DNA of 64,000 nucleotides from Anaerolineae bacterium. Lineage in GTDB: Bacteria; Chloroflexota; Anaerolineae; UBA4142; SHND01. The translations under genes were made by a program, and so were the position numbers. The stretch covers positions 62,001 to 126,000 of the forward strand of contig JADZCJ010000140.1 of the NCBI GenBank assembly GCA_020851635.1, given 5' to 3'. The notes under the pieces are model-generated. The model saw only the letters and a list, made by a program, of their open reading frames with translations. It was not told where the DNA came from and made no database searches. This document shows, piece after piece, positions 49,925-58,494 of the stretch (within the stretch, counting starts at the first letter, position 1; each line of letters starts with the position of its first letter).

Positions 49925-51613
49925 ATGTTTAGATCCAATTTGCGCGTTGCGGGAATCGGAGTTTTGGGCATCTTGATTGCGCTTGTTATCGCCGCGTGCG
50001 CACCTGTCGCGCAGCAGCCGAGCTCACCTGTCGCGCAGCAGCCGAATGCACCTGCGGCAACAGTCGCATCGCCTACCTCTGCGCCCTCGGCACAGCCCGT
50101 CAGCTTGCGGATGGCAATCCTGACCGACGAAAGAATACTGCAGCCATACGCATACGTTACCGGCTATCCGGGTTGGAACATGCTCGGCTTGGTATACGAC
50201 TCGTTGTTTGTCCTCGACGCTAACAACACCCCAAAACCGTGGCTTGCCACGGGAGATCAAGTGAGCGCAGACGGACTCACGCATACGATTACGCTCCGCG
50301 ACGGCGTCAAGTGGCAGGATGGGCAACCGTTCACTTCGGCTGACGTCAAGTTCGCGTTCGAGTATTATCAAAAGAACACGCACTCGCGCTGGACGCCGCC
50401 CGTCAAGAATATTACAAGCATTGAAACGCCGGACGACAAGACCGTCGTGATAACGTTGCCCGCACCGGATCCGTCCTTTGAACGGCGCTTGCTCGCCGAC
50501 GTGCCGATCATTCCCCAGCACGTGTGGAAAGACGTGACGGAGCCCAAAACGTTTGAAAATAACATAGGCACGGGTCCCTTCAAGCTGGCGGAACACAAGC
50601 TGGACGAATTTTATCGCTTTGAGGCGAATCCCGATTATTTCATGGGCAAACCCGCTGTGGATGAAATCCTGATGCCGATCATCAAGGACCCGACGACAGT
50701 TTTTTCGTCGCTCAAGACCGGTGAAATTCAGGCAACGACCGTTCCCCTCTCTCCCGAATTGGTCAAAGACTTTGAAGGCAATTCGGATTTGAAGGTGGAA
50801 CGCGGACCGGGCTTTGCCACGACAATGCTGCAATTCAACGATGAGCGCGCCCCCTGGGACAATGCGGAGGTACGCCAAGCGGTTGCGCTCGCGATTGATA
50901 CGCAAAAATTGGTAGATACCGTGCTGCTTGGCTACGGCACACCCGGCAATCCCGGCTGGCTGCATCCGGCTCACACGTTCCATGATCCGAGCATAAAAGC
51001 CGTGTACGATCCGGCAAAGGCAAAAGAAATTCTCGATGGGCTGGGATACAAGGATACCGACAACGACGGCGTGCGCGAAGCGGATGGCAAACCGATGGCG
51101 GGAGAACTCCTCGTGCAGTCAAACAACCCGCAGCGCATTCGCAGCGCCGAGCTCATCGCAGCGGCGCTCAAAGAAATCGGCCTCAATATCAAAGTCACTT
51201 CGCTCGACACGGACAGCGTGGACGCCAAAACGTGGCCCGAGTTTGATGTATCCAAAGGACGCGACTTTGATTTGGCCATGTGGGGTTGGTCCGCGCCGGT
51301 CATGGTGAATCCCCTGCGGATGACCGAGCTCGTCGTTTCCGATCCCACAAAGGGCTCCATCAATATCGGAGGGTACAAAAATCCTGAAGTGGACACCCTC
51401 GCCGCCGAGCTGACAACGACCGTGGACCCGGTAAAGCAAAAGGAGCTCATCCAAAAATTGGAGGCGATTATCGCGCGTGACCTGCCTTTCGTTATGTTGT
51501 ACTATCAGGACGGGATTTATGCCTTCCGTCCCGCAACGTATGGGCAATGGATGTATCAACAGGGACAAGGCATCATGAACAAGCTCTCGTTCCTGCCGAA
51601 TGCGAAACCGTAA
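49925..51613 (+). CDS. Peptide/nickel-type ABC transporter substrate-binding lipoprotein
   Basis: 562 residues of the SBP_bac_5 (DppA/OppA) family. A lipoprotein signal ends in lipobox IAAC (about residue 23). A short spacer with a duplicated PVAQQP unit is followed by the binding fold: LVYDSLFVLDANNTPKPWLATGDQ, TITLRDGVKWQDGQPFTSADVKFAFEYY, then IGTGPFKL and EVRQAVALAIDTQKLVDTVL, all hallmark segments. GAGGAGG lies six bases before ATG. It captures an oligopeptide or similar solute outside the cell and delivers it to the permeases encoded next. The substrate cannot be told from sequence. Confidence 0.95.
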   Translation: MFRSNLRVAGIGVLGILIALVIAACAPVAQQPSSPVAQQPNAPAATVASPTSAPSAQPVSLRMAILTDERILQPYAYVTGYPGWNMLGLVYDSLFVLDANNTPKPWLATGDQVSADGLTHTITLRDGVKWQDGQPFTSADVKFAFEYYQKNTHSRWTPPVKNITSIETPDDKTVVITLPAPDPSFERRLLADVPIIPQHVWKDVTEPKTFENNIGTGPFKLAEHKLDEFYRFEANPDYFMGKPAVDEILMPIIKDPTTVFSSLKTGEIQATTVPLSPELVKDFEGNSDLKVERGPGFATTMLQFNDERAPWDNAEVRQAVALAIDTQKLVDTVLLGYGTPGNPGWLHPAHTFHDPSIKAVYDPAKAKEILDGLGYKDTDNDGVREADGKPMAGELLVQSNNPQRIRSAELIAAALKEIGLNIKVTSLDTDSVDAKTWPEFDVSKGRDFDLAMWGWSAPVMVNPLRMTELVVSDPTKGSINIGGYKNPEVDTLAAELTTTVDPVKQKELIQKLEAIIARDLPFVMLYYQDGIYAFRPATYGQWMYQQGQGIMNKLSFLPNAKP

Positions 51614-51631
51614 CGTTAGGGTGTGACAGCA

Positions 51632-51668
51632 ATGCAGGGTACGACGCCTGGTGCGCCGTACCCTGCAT
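51632..51668 (+). other. Hairpin between binding-protein and permease genes
   Basis: ATGCAGGGTACG (51632-51643) and CGTACCCTGCAT (51657-51668) form a perfect 12-bp stem with a 13-nt loop, without a U-run. It lies after the binding-protein stop and 25 bp before the permease start. Such stems protect the upstream message and give more binding protein than permease. Confidence 0.6.
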
Positions 51669-51693
51669 CTACAAGTTACAAGGAACGCGCACG

Positions 51694-52689
51694 ATGACAG
51701 GATTTTTTGTCGGCAAACTCGGGCAGTATGCGTTGGTGTTGTGGGTAGCGGTAACGTTGAATTTTTTCTTACCCCGCATGATGCCGGGCAATCCGCTCGC
51801 CCTCCTTGCGGGCGAAGAGGTGAATCTGTTGACGCCGGAACAGCGACAGGAGATGATGGCGCGCGTTGGTCTTGACCAGCCGCTGCCCGTGCAGTATGTG
51901 AATTATCTGGTCAATATCGTGCGCGGCGATTTTGGCTATTCGTATCAAAAGAACAAACCCATCACGACCATTCTGCTGGATCGGCTGCCCTGGACCTTGC
52001 TCCTGACGGGCACCAGTCTGCTAATCTCTACCGTTCTCGGTGTCACGCTTGGAGCATTGGCGGCATGGAAACGCGGCGGACGGCGCGATGTGAGCTTGCT
52101 CGGGGGCTTTATTTTTCTCGAATCACTGCCCGCGTTTTGGGTCGGCATGTTATTGGTCGCGTTGTTCGCCGTGCAGTGGCAAATTTTCCCAACCTACGGC
52201 GCAATGACACCGTGGGCGACCATGGCGCCCGATGAGCGGCTGGTGGACATATTGAGGCATCTCGCATTGCCTCTTACGACCCTCACGATCGTCAGTATTT
52301 CCGGCACGTTTCTCGTCGCGCGCTATTCGATGCTCGCAGTGCTTGGGGATGAATACATCAACGTTGCCCGCGCCAAAGGACTCAAAGAACGTACGATCTT
52401 GTTCCGCCACGCGCTCCGCAACGCGCTCTTGCCCATTGCCACCGTCTTTACCCTGAATCTTGCGTTCGCCGTCGGTGGCGCGACGGTGGTGGAAACGGTC
52501 TTTTCGTATCCGGGTGTTGGGCGTTTGACGTACGAGGCAGTCTTGAACCGCGATTATCCGGTTTTGCAAGCCTCGTTTCTAATGATTACGATAGTTGTCG
52601 TCGCGGCGAATATTGTCGCTGATATGCTGTATCCGCTGCTCGATCCGCGCGTGCGCGCCGGACAGGCCCGCACGTCAGGGGGCGGGTGA
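51694..52689 (+). CDS. dppB: ABC transporter permease, DppB type
   Basis: 331 residues from ATG 51694 (AAGGA nine bases upstream); longer frames would enter the hairpin and the previous gene. Six transmembrane helices are visible, and the DppB N-terminus (FFLPRMMPGNPLALL...) is followed by GLDQPLPVQYVNYLVNIVRGDFGYSY. The EAA loop reads EYINVARAKGLKERTILFRHALRNALLP, which contacts the ATPase. The stop overlaps the next start by one base (TGATG). A normal family member. Confidence 0.95.
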   Translation: MTGFFVGKLGQYALVLWVAVTLNFFLPRMMPGNPLALLAGEEVNLLTPEQRQEMMARVGLDQPLPVQYVNYLVNIVRGDFGYSYQKNKPITTILLDRLPWTLLLTGTSLLISTVLGVTLGALAAWKRGGRRDVSLLGGFIFLESLPAFWVGMLLVALFAVQWQIFPTYGAMTPWATMAPDERLVDILRHLALPLTTLTIVSISGTFLVARYSMLAVLGDEYINVARAKGLKERTILFRHALRNALLPIATVFTLNLAFAVGGATVVETVFSYPGVGRLTYEAVLNRDYPVLQASFLMITIVVVAANIVADMLYPLLDPRVRAGQARTSGGG

Positions 52690-53666
52690 TGATTTGGCAT
52701 TCATTGCGTCGTAACCGCTTGGGAATGCTCGGTCTCGTCCTGCTCGGTGGGATTGTCCTGATGGCCGTTTTTGCGAATTGGCTCGCGCCCTACGATCCGT
52801 CCAAGCTGACAGGCCAACCGTTCGAGTCACCCAGCGCCGCGCATTGGCTTGGCACAAACGACATTGGACAGGACATTTTTAGTGAACTGATTTACGGGGC
52901 GCGGGTCTCTCTGCTCATTGGCGTTCTTGCCGCGGCGATTGCGATTGTAATCGGGACGACCGTTGGCTTGCTGGCGGGCTACCGACAGGGACCGCTGGGC
53001 GCGGGTTTGATGCGGCTAGTAGATGTCGTGCTGGTGATTCCCTTTCTGCCCCTGATGGTGCTGCTCGCTGCCTATCTTGGACAAAGCATTTGGAATTTGG
53101 TCATAGTGATTGGTCTATTGATTTGGGCGCGCCCCGCGCGCGTGATTCGTTCGCAAGTGCTGTCGCTGACCGAACGCGATTATGTGTTGGCGTCGCGTGT
53201 TGTTGGCGCAAAGGACAATCGGATTCTTGTGCGCGCCATATTGCCCGGCGTGTTGTCGTTGGCGCTCGCGCAATTTGTGCTGGCAGCGAGCGGGACAATT
53301 TTGCTGGAAGCGTCCTTGAGTTTTCTGGGTTTGGGCGACCCAACGCAAAAAAGTTGGGGGACGATTTTATTTTACGCGCAAGCGCGTAATGCGTTTTTGA
53401 CCGGCGCGTGGCTGTGGTGGGTCCTGCCGACGGGTTTGATGATCACGCTCACCGTTGTGGGCTTTGCGCTGATTGGCTTTGCCATGGAAGAAGCGCTGAA
53501 CCCACGTCTCAAGGCATCACGCGCCATAGCTGTATCAAGCAAGCCCGCGCCGAAAAAGCAATCCAATCCAGGCCGTGCGACCGACACGGCACCATCGGAA
53601 CCCCTCACAAGCACGGTCCGAACGACACCGTCATCAGGACGCGTTGACAAAATTGGTGCGGAATAG
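52689..53666 (+). CDS. dppC: ABC transporter permease, DppC type, with extra tail
   Basis: 325 residues from ATG 52689. DppC marks: N-terminal helix LGMLGLVLLGGIVLMAVFANWLAPYDP, HWLGTNDIGQDIFSELIYGARVSLLIG, the EAA loop ERDYVLASRVVGAKDNRILVRAILPG, and the ending SWGTILFYAQA... GFAMEEALNPRLK. About 50 residues beyond the usual end form a Ser/Thr/Pro-rich, basic tail (KPAPKKQSNPGRATD...). No dppD/dppF ATPase genes follow, so ATPases must be supplied from elsewhere. Confidence 0.92.
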   Translation: MIWHSLRRNRLGMLGLVLLGGIVLMAVFANWLAPYDPSKLTGQPFESPSAAHWLGTNDIGQDIFSELIYGARVSLLIGVLAAAIAIVIGTTVGLLAGYRQGPLGAGLMRLVDVVLVIPFLPLMVLLAAYLGQSIWNLVIVIGLLIWARPARVIRSQVLSLTERDYVLASRVVGAKDNRILVRAILPGVLSLALAQFVLAASGTILLEASLSFLGLGDPTQKSWGTILFYAQARNAFLTGAWLWWVLPTGLMITLTVVGFALIGFAMEEALNPRLKASRAIAVSSKPAPKKQSNPGRATDTAPSEPLTSTVRTTPSSGRVDKIGAE

Positions 53667-53908
53667 AGCTTCCGCCCACTTTTTCGCAAAGCACTCGATA
53701 AGACTAAATCTTAACTTTATAAAGGGGTTATTGACTTGGAGAACAAACGTTTGGTTGCAGCTAAAGAAACAGAGGGTGTCCGGCGATGTGCACAACACCG
53801 ACGAGCTGCGCAAGGGTGTGGAGGCGCGTGGACGGCGGATGTGGTCACCGTCGGAACTGAATGCTATGTCTGGCAATATCTTTGGCAAGTGAATACAGGA
53901 GGGATACT
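53667..53908. other. Intergenic region between dppC and cupin genes
   Basis: 240 bp without a convincing gene. A plus-strand frame ending at 53892 finishes with VHNTDELRKGVEARG and MWSPSELNAMSG, which looks protein-like. Its upstream part has no start site and overlaps dppC, so it may be the remnant of a gene end. Confidence 0.35.
53897..53903 (+). promoter_or_regulatory. Shine-Dalgarno site that sets the cupin TTG start
   Basis: AGGAGGG five bases before TTG 53909. It supports a TTG start instead of the longer frame beginning at 53861. Confidence 0.7.
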
Positions 53909-54418
53909 TTGACGGAATATGCGCAGATAGAGAGACCGGTCGAGGGCATTCAGATCATTGACGATGTGACGGCACAGTTTGGTGTGGACACGCTCGAGGG
54001 CCGCGTAGGACCGCTGATGCAAGGCGCCAGCTCACGCTCCCAGTTTTTCGAATTGCCGGCGGGACTCTACACCTATGAACATCCCCACCCCACCGAGTCT
54101 ATCATTTATACGGTCTATGGTGAGTGGGTACTTACCACCGGAGGCAAACGGCATGTGATGAAACCTCGCAGTTTGTTTTGGTTTGGTCCGGGCATCTCGG
54201 CGGGTTACGAGGTGCCATTCGATGCGCCGGCTTTTATTCTCATTTTCAAAAGCGAACGTGGCAGTGACCCGGAAGCGATGGTGGACTATTTGCAGAATGA
54301 AATGCAACCGCACCTCATGCAAGAACATGCGGCGGGACAAGCATTCTGGATGCACGAATTGCCTCCGGATCACCCCGCACACGTCTTTGCGCGTTCACTG
54401 AAACAAGACCCAACTTGA
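53909..54418 (+). CDS. Cupin-domain protein
   Basis: 169 residues from TTG 53909. A single cupin barrel is visible: LPAGLYTYEHPHPTESIIYTVYGEWVLTTGGKRHVMKPRSLFWFGPGISAGYEV. The first cupin motif has H-x-H and the downstream E, and the second has the G...P pattern; such proteins bind a metal and act as small oxygenases, isomerases or sensors. It is followed at once by an alpha/beta hydrolase, so the two may handle the same small molecule. The specific reaction is unknown. Confidence 0.8.
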   Translation: MTEYAQIERPVEGIQIIDDVTAQFGVDTLEGRVGPLMQGASSRSQFFELPAGLYTYEHPHPTESIIYTVYGEWVLTTGGKRHVMKPRSLFWFGPGISAGYEVPFDAPAFILIFKSERGSDPEAMVDYLQNEMQPHLMQEHAAGQAFWMHELPPDHPAHVFARSLKQDPT

Positions 54419-55431
54419 TCTTTATGCAACGGCGTGCGATAGATTTTATCAGCGACGATGAAAAACTCGTTGGCGAGCTGGTCCTGCCTGCCGGTGATGG
54501 ACCACATCCGGCCGTGCTGCTCATCGGCGGCACCTTCTCTGACACGCGCGACGGCGACCCCGCTCTGAGCTTGACTGGAAAGATGCCTGCCCACGGCATG
54601 TTCCGAGTCATGGCGGAGCGGCTGGCTGCGGTTGGCATTGCGTCACTGCGCTGGGACAAACGCGGCGTGGGTGAAAGCACCGGTGGCAACCGCCAACTCT
54701 ACAGTGATCTCATGACAGACGTTGAGGACGCGTCACACGCATTGCAGGCGTTGTGCAGTGCGTCCGGCGTCAACCCCGAGCGCGTGGCTGTGCTAGGCGA
54801 GAGTGCCGGGGCGCACGTGGCTTGTTTGCTCGCAGCGCGCACTCGACAGGCAAAAGCGTTTGTCTTGCAGGGCGCACTTTACGACAGCCTGCCCGAGTTG
54901 ATGGAATTCAATTATAATCGGCTGCAAGAGTATTGTGCACGGGGACCGGAGGCGGAAGCTTGGGTCAAAAAAGTGGCGCCCGGTGCGTATCAGTCCGCGC
55001 GCCATTGGCGCGATTGGGTGGCAGCCGCACAGCGAGGGGATAAACACTATCAGTCTGAAGGTGGGCAGGCTATTACGGGCGGACAGATGAGGCGGCTGCA
55101 ACAAGAATTGACTTGCGCGCCGGCTGACCAGTTTCACTATATTCAGACACCCGTACTGGTGATACAGGGTGATTGTGATCTGAATGTGCCGCCCGACAAC
55201 TGTCTCAAGATTGCAGCAGCCCTACGCGCCGCCGGCAATCCGGATGTCACGCTCATCGTGATGCCGGGGGCAGATCACAGCATGCAATTGGCTGCCCAAG
55301 ATCCGGAGATACGCCTGCGAGAGCGCATTTCCTTCGAGAGTTTTTACCGACCGTTCTCTGAGCTTTTTCTAACTTTTCTTGCGACCTGGTTGACAGTACA
55401 ATTGAGCCCTCCTGTCCGGTGGACAGCATAA
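54415..55431 (+). CDS. Alpha/beta hydrolase
   Basis: 338 residues from TTG 54415, which overlaps the cupin stop; ATG 54424 is an equal alternative. Fold marks: VGELVLPAGDGPHPAVLLIGGTF, LRWDKRGVGESTGG, the nucleophile elbow VLGESAGAHVA (Ser about 130), TPVLVIQGDCDLNVPPDNC with the acid Asp, and VMPGADHSMQL with the catalytic His. The active-site triad is complete. It belongs to the dienelactone-hydrolase/YqkD-like group of serine hydrolases, and the substrate is unknown. Translational coupling links it to the cupin gene. Confidence 0.88.
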   Translation: MIFMQRRAIDFISDDEKLVGELVLPAGDGPHPAVLLIGGTFSDTRDGDPALSLTGKMPAHGMFRVMAERLAAVGIASLRWDKRGVGESTGGNRQLYSDLMTDVEDASHALQALCSASGVNPERVAVLGESAGAHVACLLAARTRQAKAFVLQGALYDSLPELMEFNYNRLQEYCARGPEAEAWVKKVAPGAYQSARHWRDWVAAAQRGDKHYQSEGGQAITGGQMRRLQQELTCAPADQFHYIQTPVLVIQGDCDLNVPPDNCLKIAAALRAAGNPDVTLIVMPGADHSMQLAAQDPEIRLRERISFESFYRPFSELFLTFLATWLTVQLSPPVRWTA

Positions 55432-55512
55432 ACCTCATCGAGGCAAAAGCACAGCTTGCAATATGCGGTGTATTAACTTTGATAATCCATCTCGGATCCA
55501 TCGGAGCTTTCT

Positions 55513-56259
55513 GTGTCCCATACCATTCTGATGCTCGCCACATTTGGCTTGGAGATCGTCGAGGTTGGCGGCACACTCGCATTGCATGCTCAAGCCGGAG
55601 ACGCGGTTCATGCGGCGGTCTTGCTGTCACGCCCCGAAAGCCGTCCCCAAGTGACCGAAGCCGCAAAAATGTTGGGCGTGCAGTCCACACAATTCCTTGA
55701 ATTCAACTATGGCGAAGTCACGCCCGATGTGCCGTCAAAGATAAAACTCGTGCGTTTGTTCCGCGAGGTGCGCCCCACTCTCCTCATCACCCAGGACCCC
55801 GAGCACTCTTATCATGACCTCGACCCGGACCGACGCCTGGCGATGCTGCTCTATCTGGAATCCATCGCATTGGCGGGACGTGATTGGCGCATCGAGGAAT
55901 GTGGGGGCAATCCGCCTCACACGATCGGCGACCTTTATTACATGTCACCCGAACAGCCGAATTGCGTCATCGAAATCGGCGCTACGTTTGCACTCAAACA
56001 AAAGGCGTTGGACTGTCTCAGCTATCAATTGTCGTTCAGTGCGCAAGTGATGCGGGAGCGGATGGGCGACGACGTCTTGCGCAACATTTTGCCAAACTTT
56101 GAGGAACTGAAAAGCGATAACCTCGAGTTGGGACGCGCACTGTCTCATGAAATGGATCGGGCATTGGCGATGAATCATGGCGTCTTGAGTCATTCGGGCG
56201 CCGCACTGGCAGAAGCATTTCGGCATCAGGGACCATTCAAGTTGGACAAGTTGTTGTAG
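55513..56259 (+). CDS. PIG-L/LmbE-like protein with altered metal motif
   Basis: 248 residues from GTG 55513. The general LmbE fold is visible: HTILMLATFGLEIVEVGGTLALHAQAGDAVHAAVLL at the N-terminus, VRPTLLITQDPEHSYHDLDPDRRLAMLL in the middle, and IGDLYYMSPEQPNCVIEIG. In active PIG-L deacetylases the first segment reads AHPDDAE and supplies zinc ligands; here it is ATFGLEIVE, with His and both Asp missing. The later His/Asp cluster is kept. It is therefore probably not a normal zinc deacetylase and could be a binding protein or a different enzyme. Confidence 0.7.
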   Translation: MSHTILMLATFGLEIVEVGGTLALHAQAGDAVHAAVLLSRPESRPQVTEAAKMLGVQSTQFLEFNYGEVTPDVPSKIKLVRLFREVRPTLLITQDPEHSYHDLDPDRRLAMLLYLESIALAGRDWRIEECGGNPPHTIGDLYYMSPEQPNCVIEIGATFALKQKALDCLSYQLSFSAQVMRERMGDDVLRNILPNFEELKSDNLELGRALSHEMDRALAMNHGVLSHSGAALAEAFRHQGPFKLDKLL

Positions 56260-56360
56260 GGGCAGCAGATCCTGTGAACTCACCCTGGTAATCTGGATTT
56301 GGCGTGTTGATAATGCGAATTCGGCTAACATAGTACGGCATTAAAGCAGGAGGTAACGAA

Positions 56361-57704
56361 ATGAAGGAACAGATCCATTCGCATGACGAACCCCACGACG
56401 ACTCTCACACCCACGCGCCCGACGAACCGCACGATCATCCACACGACGACGCGCACGCGCACGACGAAGCACATGCCCACGCGCACGACGAAGCGCACGA
56501 TCATCCGCATGACGACGCGCACGTCCATTCACACGACGAACCGCACGATCATCCGCATGACGACGCGCACGCGCATCCGCACGACGAACCCCATGACCAC
56601 CCACATGACGAGTCTCATACCCACTCGCACGATGCATCTCACGGGCATTCTCACGGGGACCACTCTCATTCACATGGTGACCATGAACATGAGCCGCGCC
56701 CCGGGCTCGTCGGGTGGGCGATAGACGGGGTTGAACATCTCTTTGGTTTGCACCACCATGGGGCGCGCGAATTCGATAATGTTCTCGAATCGAGCGAACG
56801 CGGCATCTGGGCGCTCAAGGTCTCTCTCGTCGCGCTGTTGGCCACCGCCCTATTCCAAGTGGTTATTGTCGCGATGAGCGGGAGCGTGGCACTGCTAGCG
56901 GACACGGTGCATAATTTCTCTGATGCGCTCACAGCGATTCCGTTGTGGATTGCCTTTGCACTCAATCGCCGCCGCGCGAAACGCCGTTACACCTATGGCT
57001 ACGGCCGCGCGGAAGACTTGGCCGGTACAGTTATTGTGCTGATGATTTTGGGCAGCGCGCTGTTTGTCTTTTACGAGTCCCTTCTCAAAGTACTGAATCC
57101 GCAGCCATTGGAAAACCTGGGATGGGTGGCCATCGCAGCGGTTGTCGGTTTTCTCGGGAATGAAGCAGTGGCACTCTTTCGACTGCGTGTCGGGCGCGAG
57201 ATCCACTCGGCTGCATTGATCGCGGATGGACTGCACGCGCGCGTAGACGGATTCACCTCGCTTGCGGTTTTGGTCGGTGTGATCGGCGTGTGGATCGGGT
57301 TCTGGTGGGCAGACCCCTTGATGGGGTTCATCATCGGGTTTGCTATTTTAGTAATCGTTCGAGATGCTGCCCGCGAGATGTGGTACCGGTTGATGGACTC
57401 GATGGACCCCAATATGCTCGACCAGATGGAACAAACCGCAGCGCAGGTGGAAGGCGTGCAAAGTGTTCACGACGTGCGCGCACGTTGGATCGGACATCGC
57501 ATTTTCTCCGAACTGCATGTCGAGGTAGATTGTGAGCTGCCCATGGCGCAGGGTCACGACATCGCGGAACAAGTGCGCCACGACTTGTTTCACAAATTTC
57601 CGATGATGTCGGATGCTACTGTGCATCTCGATCCGTGCGGTCATGACCAGGTGGATCATCATGCCCTGACAGCGCATCACGTATTGAAAGAGGTAAATGC
57701 CTGA
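56361..57704 (+). CDS. Cation diffusion facilitator with long His/Asp-rich N-terminus
   Basis: 447 residues (AGGAGGT seven bases before ATG). The first ~115 residues are an almost pure repeat of H-D-E-P-H-D-H-P-H-D-D type units ending in HGHSHGDHSHSHGDHEH. Six transmembrane helices follow, with the CDF zinc-site residues in LLADTVHNFSDAL (D-x3-H-x3-D pattern) and ADGLHARVDGFTSL. A C-terminal cytoplasmic domain (VEGVQSVHDVRARWIGHRIFSELHVEVD) is typical of ZitB/CzcD zinc exporters. The His/Asp N-terminus is far longer than in most family members and may buffer or capture metal. Confidence 0.92.
   Translation: MKEQIHSHDEPHDDSHTHAPDEPHDHPHDDAHAHDEAHAHAHDEAHDHPHDDAHVHSHDEPHDHPHDDAHAHPHDEPHDHPHDESHTHSHDASHGHSHGDHSHSHGDHEHEPRPGLVGWAIDGVEHLFGLHHHGAREFDNVLESSERGIWALKVSLVALLATALFQVVIVAMSGSVALLADTVHNFSDALTAIPLWIAFALNRRRAKRRYTYGYGRAEDLAGTVIVLMILGSALFVFYESLLKVLNPQPLENLGWVAIAAVVGFLGNEAVALFRLRVGREIHSAALIADGLHARVDGFTSLAVLVGVIGVWIGFWWADPLMGFIIGFAILVIVRDAAREMWYRLMDSMDPNMLDQMEQTAAQVEGVQSVHDVRARWIGHRIFSELHVEVDCELPMAQGHDIAEQVRHDLFHKFPMMSDATVHLDPCGHDQVDHHALTAHHVLKEVNA
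56375..56695 (+). repeat. Repetitive DNA coding the His/Asp-rich segment
   Basis: Imperfect short repeats built of CAC/CAT-GAC/GAA-type codons, such as CGCACGATCATCCGCATGAC, which recurs several times. Unit changes in multiples of three bases would alter the metal-binding length without frameshift. Confidence 0.75.
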
Positions 57705-57732
57705 TTCTCACCGCGGGCCACTTATCTTCCAA

Positions 57733-57766
57733 GAAACCAGCCTATTTTGGCTGGTTTTCTTTTTGT
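57733..57766 (+). terminator. Intrinsic terminator after the CDF gene
   Basis: AAACCAGCC (57734-57742), loop TATTTT, GGCTGGTTT (57749-57757), then TCTTTTTG. A standard rho-independent terminator. Confidence 0.85.
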
Positions 57767-58060
57767 CACCATGAAAGATTGAGGCGAGACCCTACTTTCC
57801 TAAAATCCCTACTGAGAAAGGCCAACAGTCCCATGACAACGGGACAACCTCTCTGCTAGAGTCTGAACCAGAAGAAACTAATACCGCTTTCCTTTGCAGT
57901 TTCTCCGCCGAACAAATACAAAACACCTTTGAGCCATGTCGTGCTGCCAAAGCGGTTTGATGCATTTTCGGGGCATACCATCGGTATGCTCACGACTGCG
58001 AGTTCCCCAGGTCTGCGCGTGGATGGACACTTCCTGTCAAGCACATACAAGGATGCGAAC
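57767..58060. other. Intergenic region before the SRPBCC gene
   Basis: About 290 bp. The SRPBCC frame stays open upstream to 57929 but has no ribosome site there; AAGGA before 58061 is the better choice. No RNA gene or repeat was recognised. Confidence 0.4.
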
Positions 58061-58489
58061 ATGCAAATCCAACAAAGTGTAACCATCAATCGTCCTGTTT
58101 CGCAGGTTTTCGCGTTTGTGTCCAATCCCGACAATAACACGCTCTGGCAGCCGGAGGTGATCGAGCACACGATGGTATCCGATGGGCCAATGGCGCTTGG
58201 TTCCAAAATGCGGCATGTGAGCAAATTCATGGGCATGCGGGTACAGGCCAACGTTGACGTTACCGAATTCGTGCCGGATCACAAGATCACCTTCCGCGTT
58301 ACATCAGGCACTCTCCCATATACGATCCAGTACTGGCTCGACGCCGAGGGTAGTGGCACACGCTTCACGTACTCTGCGGTCATGGACAGCAATCGCTGGC
58401 TCAAATTGGCTCAGCCGCTGATCAAGCCTAGCGCCCAACGGGTGATCGAGGGCGACCTGGCGCGGTTCAAGGCGCTTTTGCAAAAGTAG
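58061..58489 (+). CDS. SRPBCC family (polyketide cyclase-like) protein
   Basis: 142 residues from ATG 58061 with AAGGA seven bases upstream. The START/Bet-v-1-like pattern is visible: VTINRPVSQVFAFVSNPDNNTLWQPEVIEHTMVSDGPMALGSKMRHV at the N-terminus, a beta-strand-rich middle, and a long C-terminal helix (PSAQRVIEGDLARFKALLQK). These proteins bind hydrophobic ligands in a deep pocket; enzymatic activity is rare. It is probably co-transcribed with the membrane protein gene that starts 5 bp later. Confidence 0.88.
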   Translation: MQIQQSVTINRPVSQVFAFVSNPDNNTLWQPEVIEHTMVSDGPMALGSKMRHVSKFMGMRVQANVDVTEFVPDHKITFRVTSGTLPYTIQYWLDAEGSGTRFTYSAVMDSNRWLKLAQPLIKPSAQRVIEGDLARFKALLQK

Positions 58490-58494
58490 AAACG

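Noticed and set aside
56341-56724. Repetitive frames in the other reading phases over the His/Asp-rich region
   Set aside because: Repeats of CAC-GAC type codons are open in several frames; only the frame fused to the CDF domain is supported.
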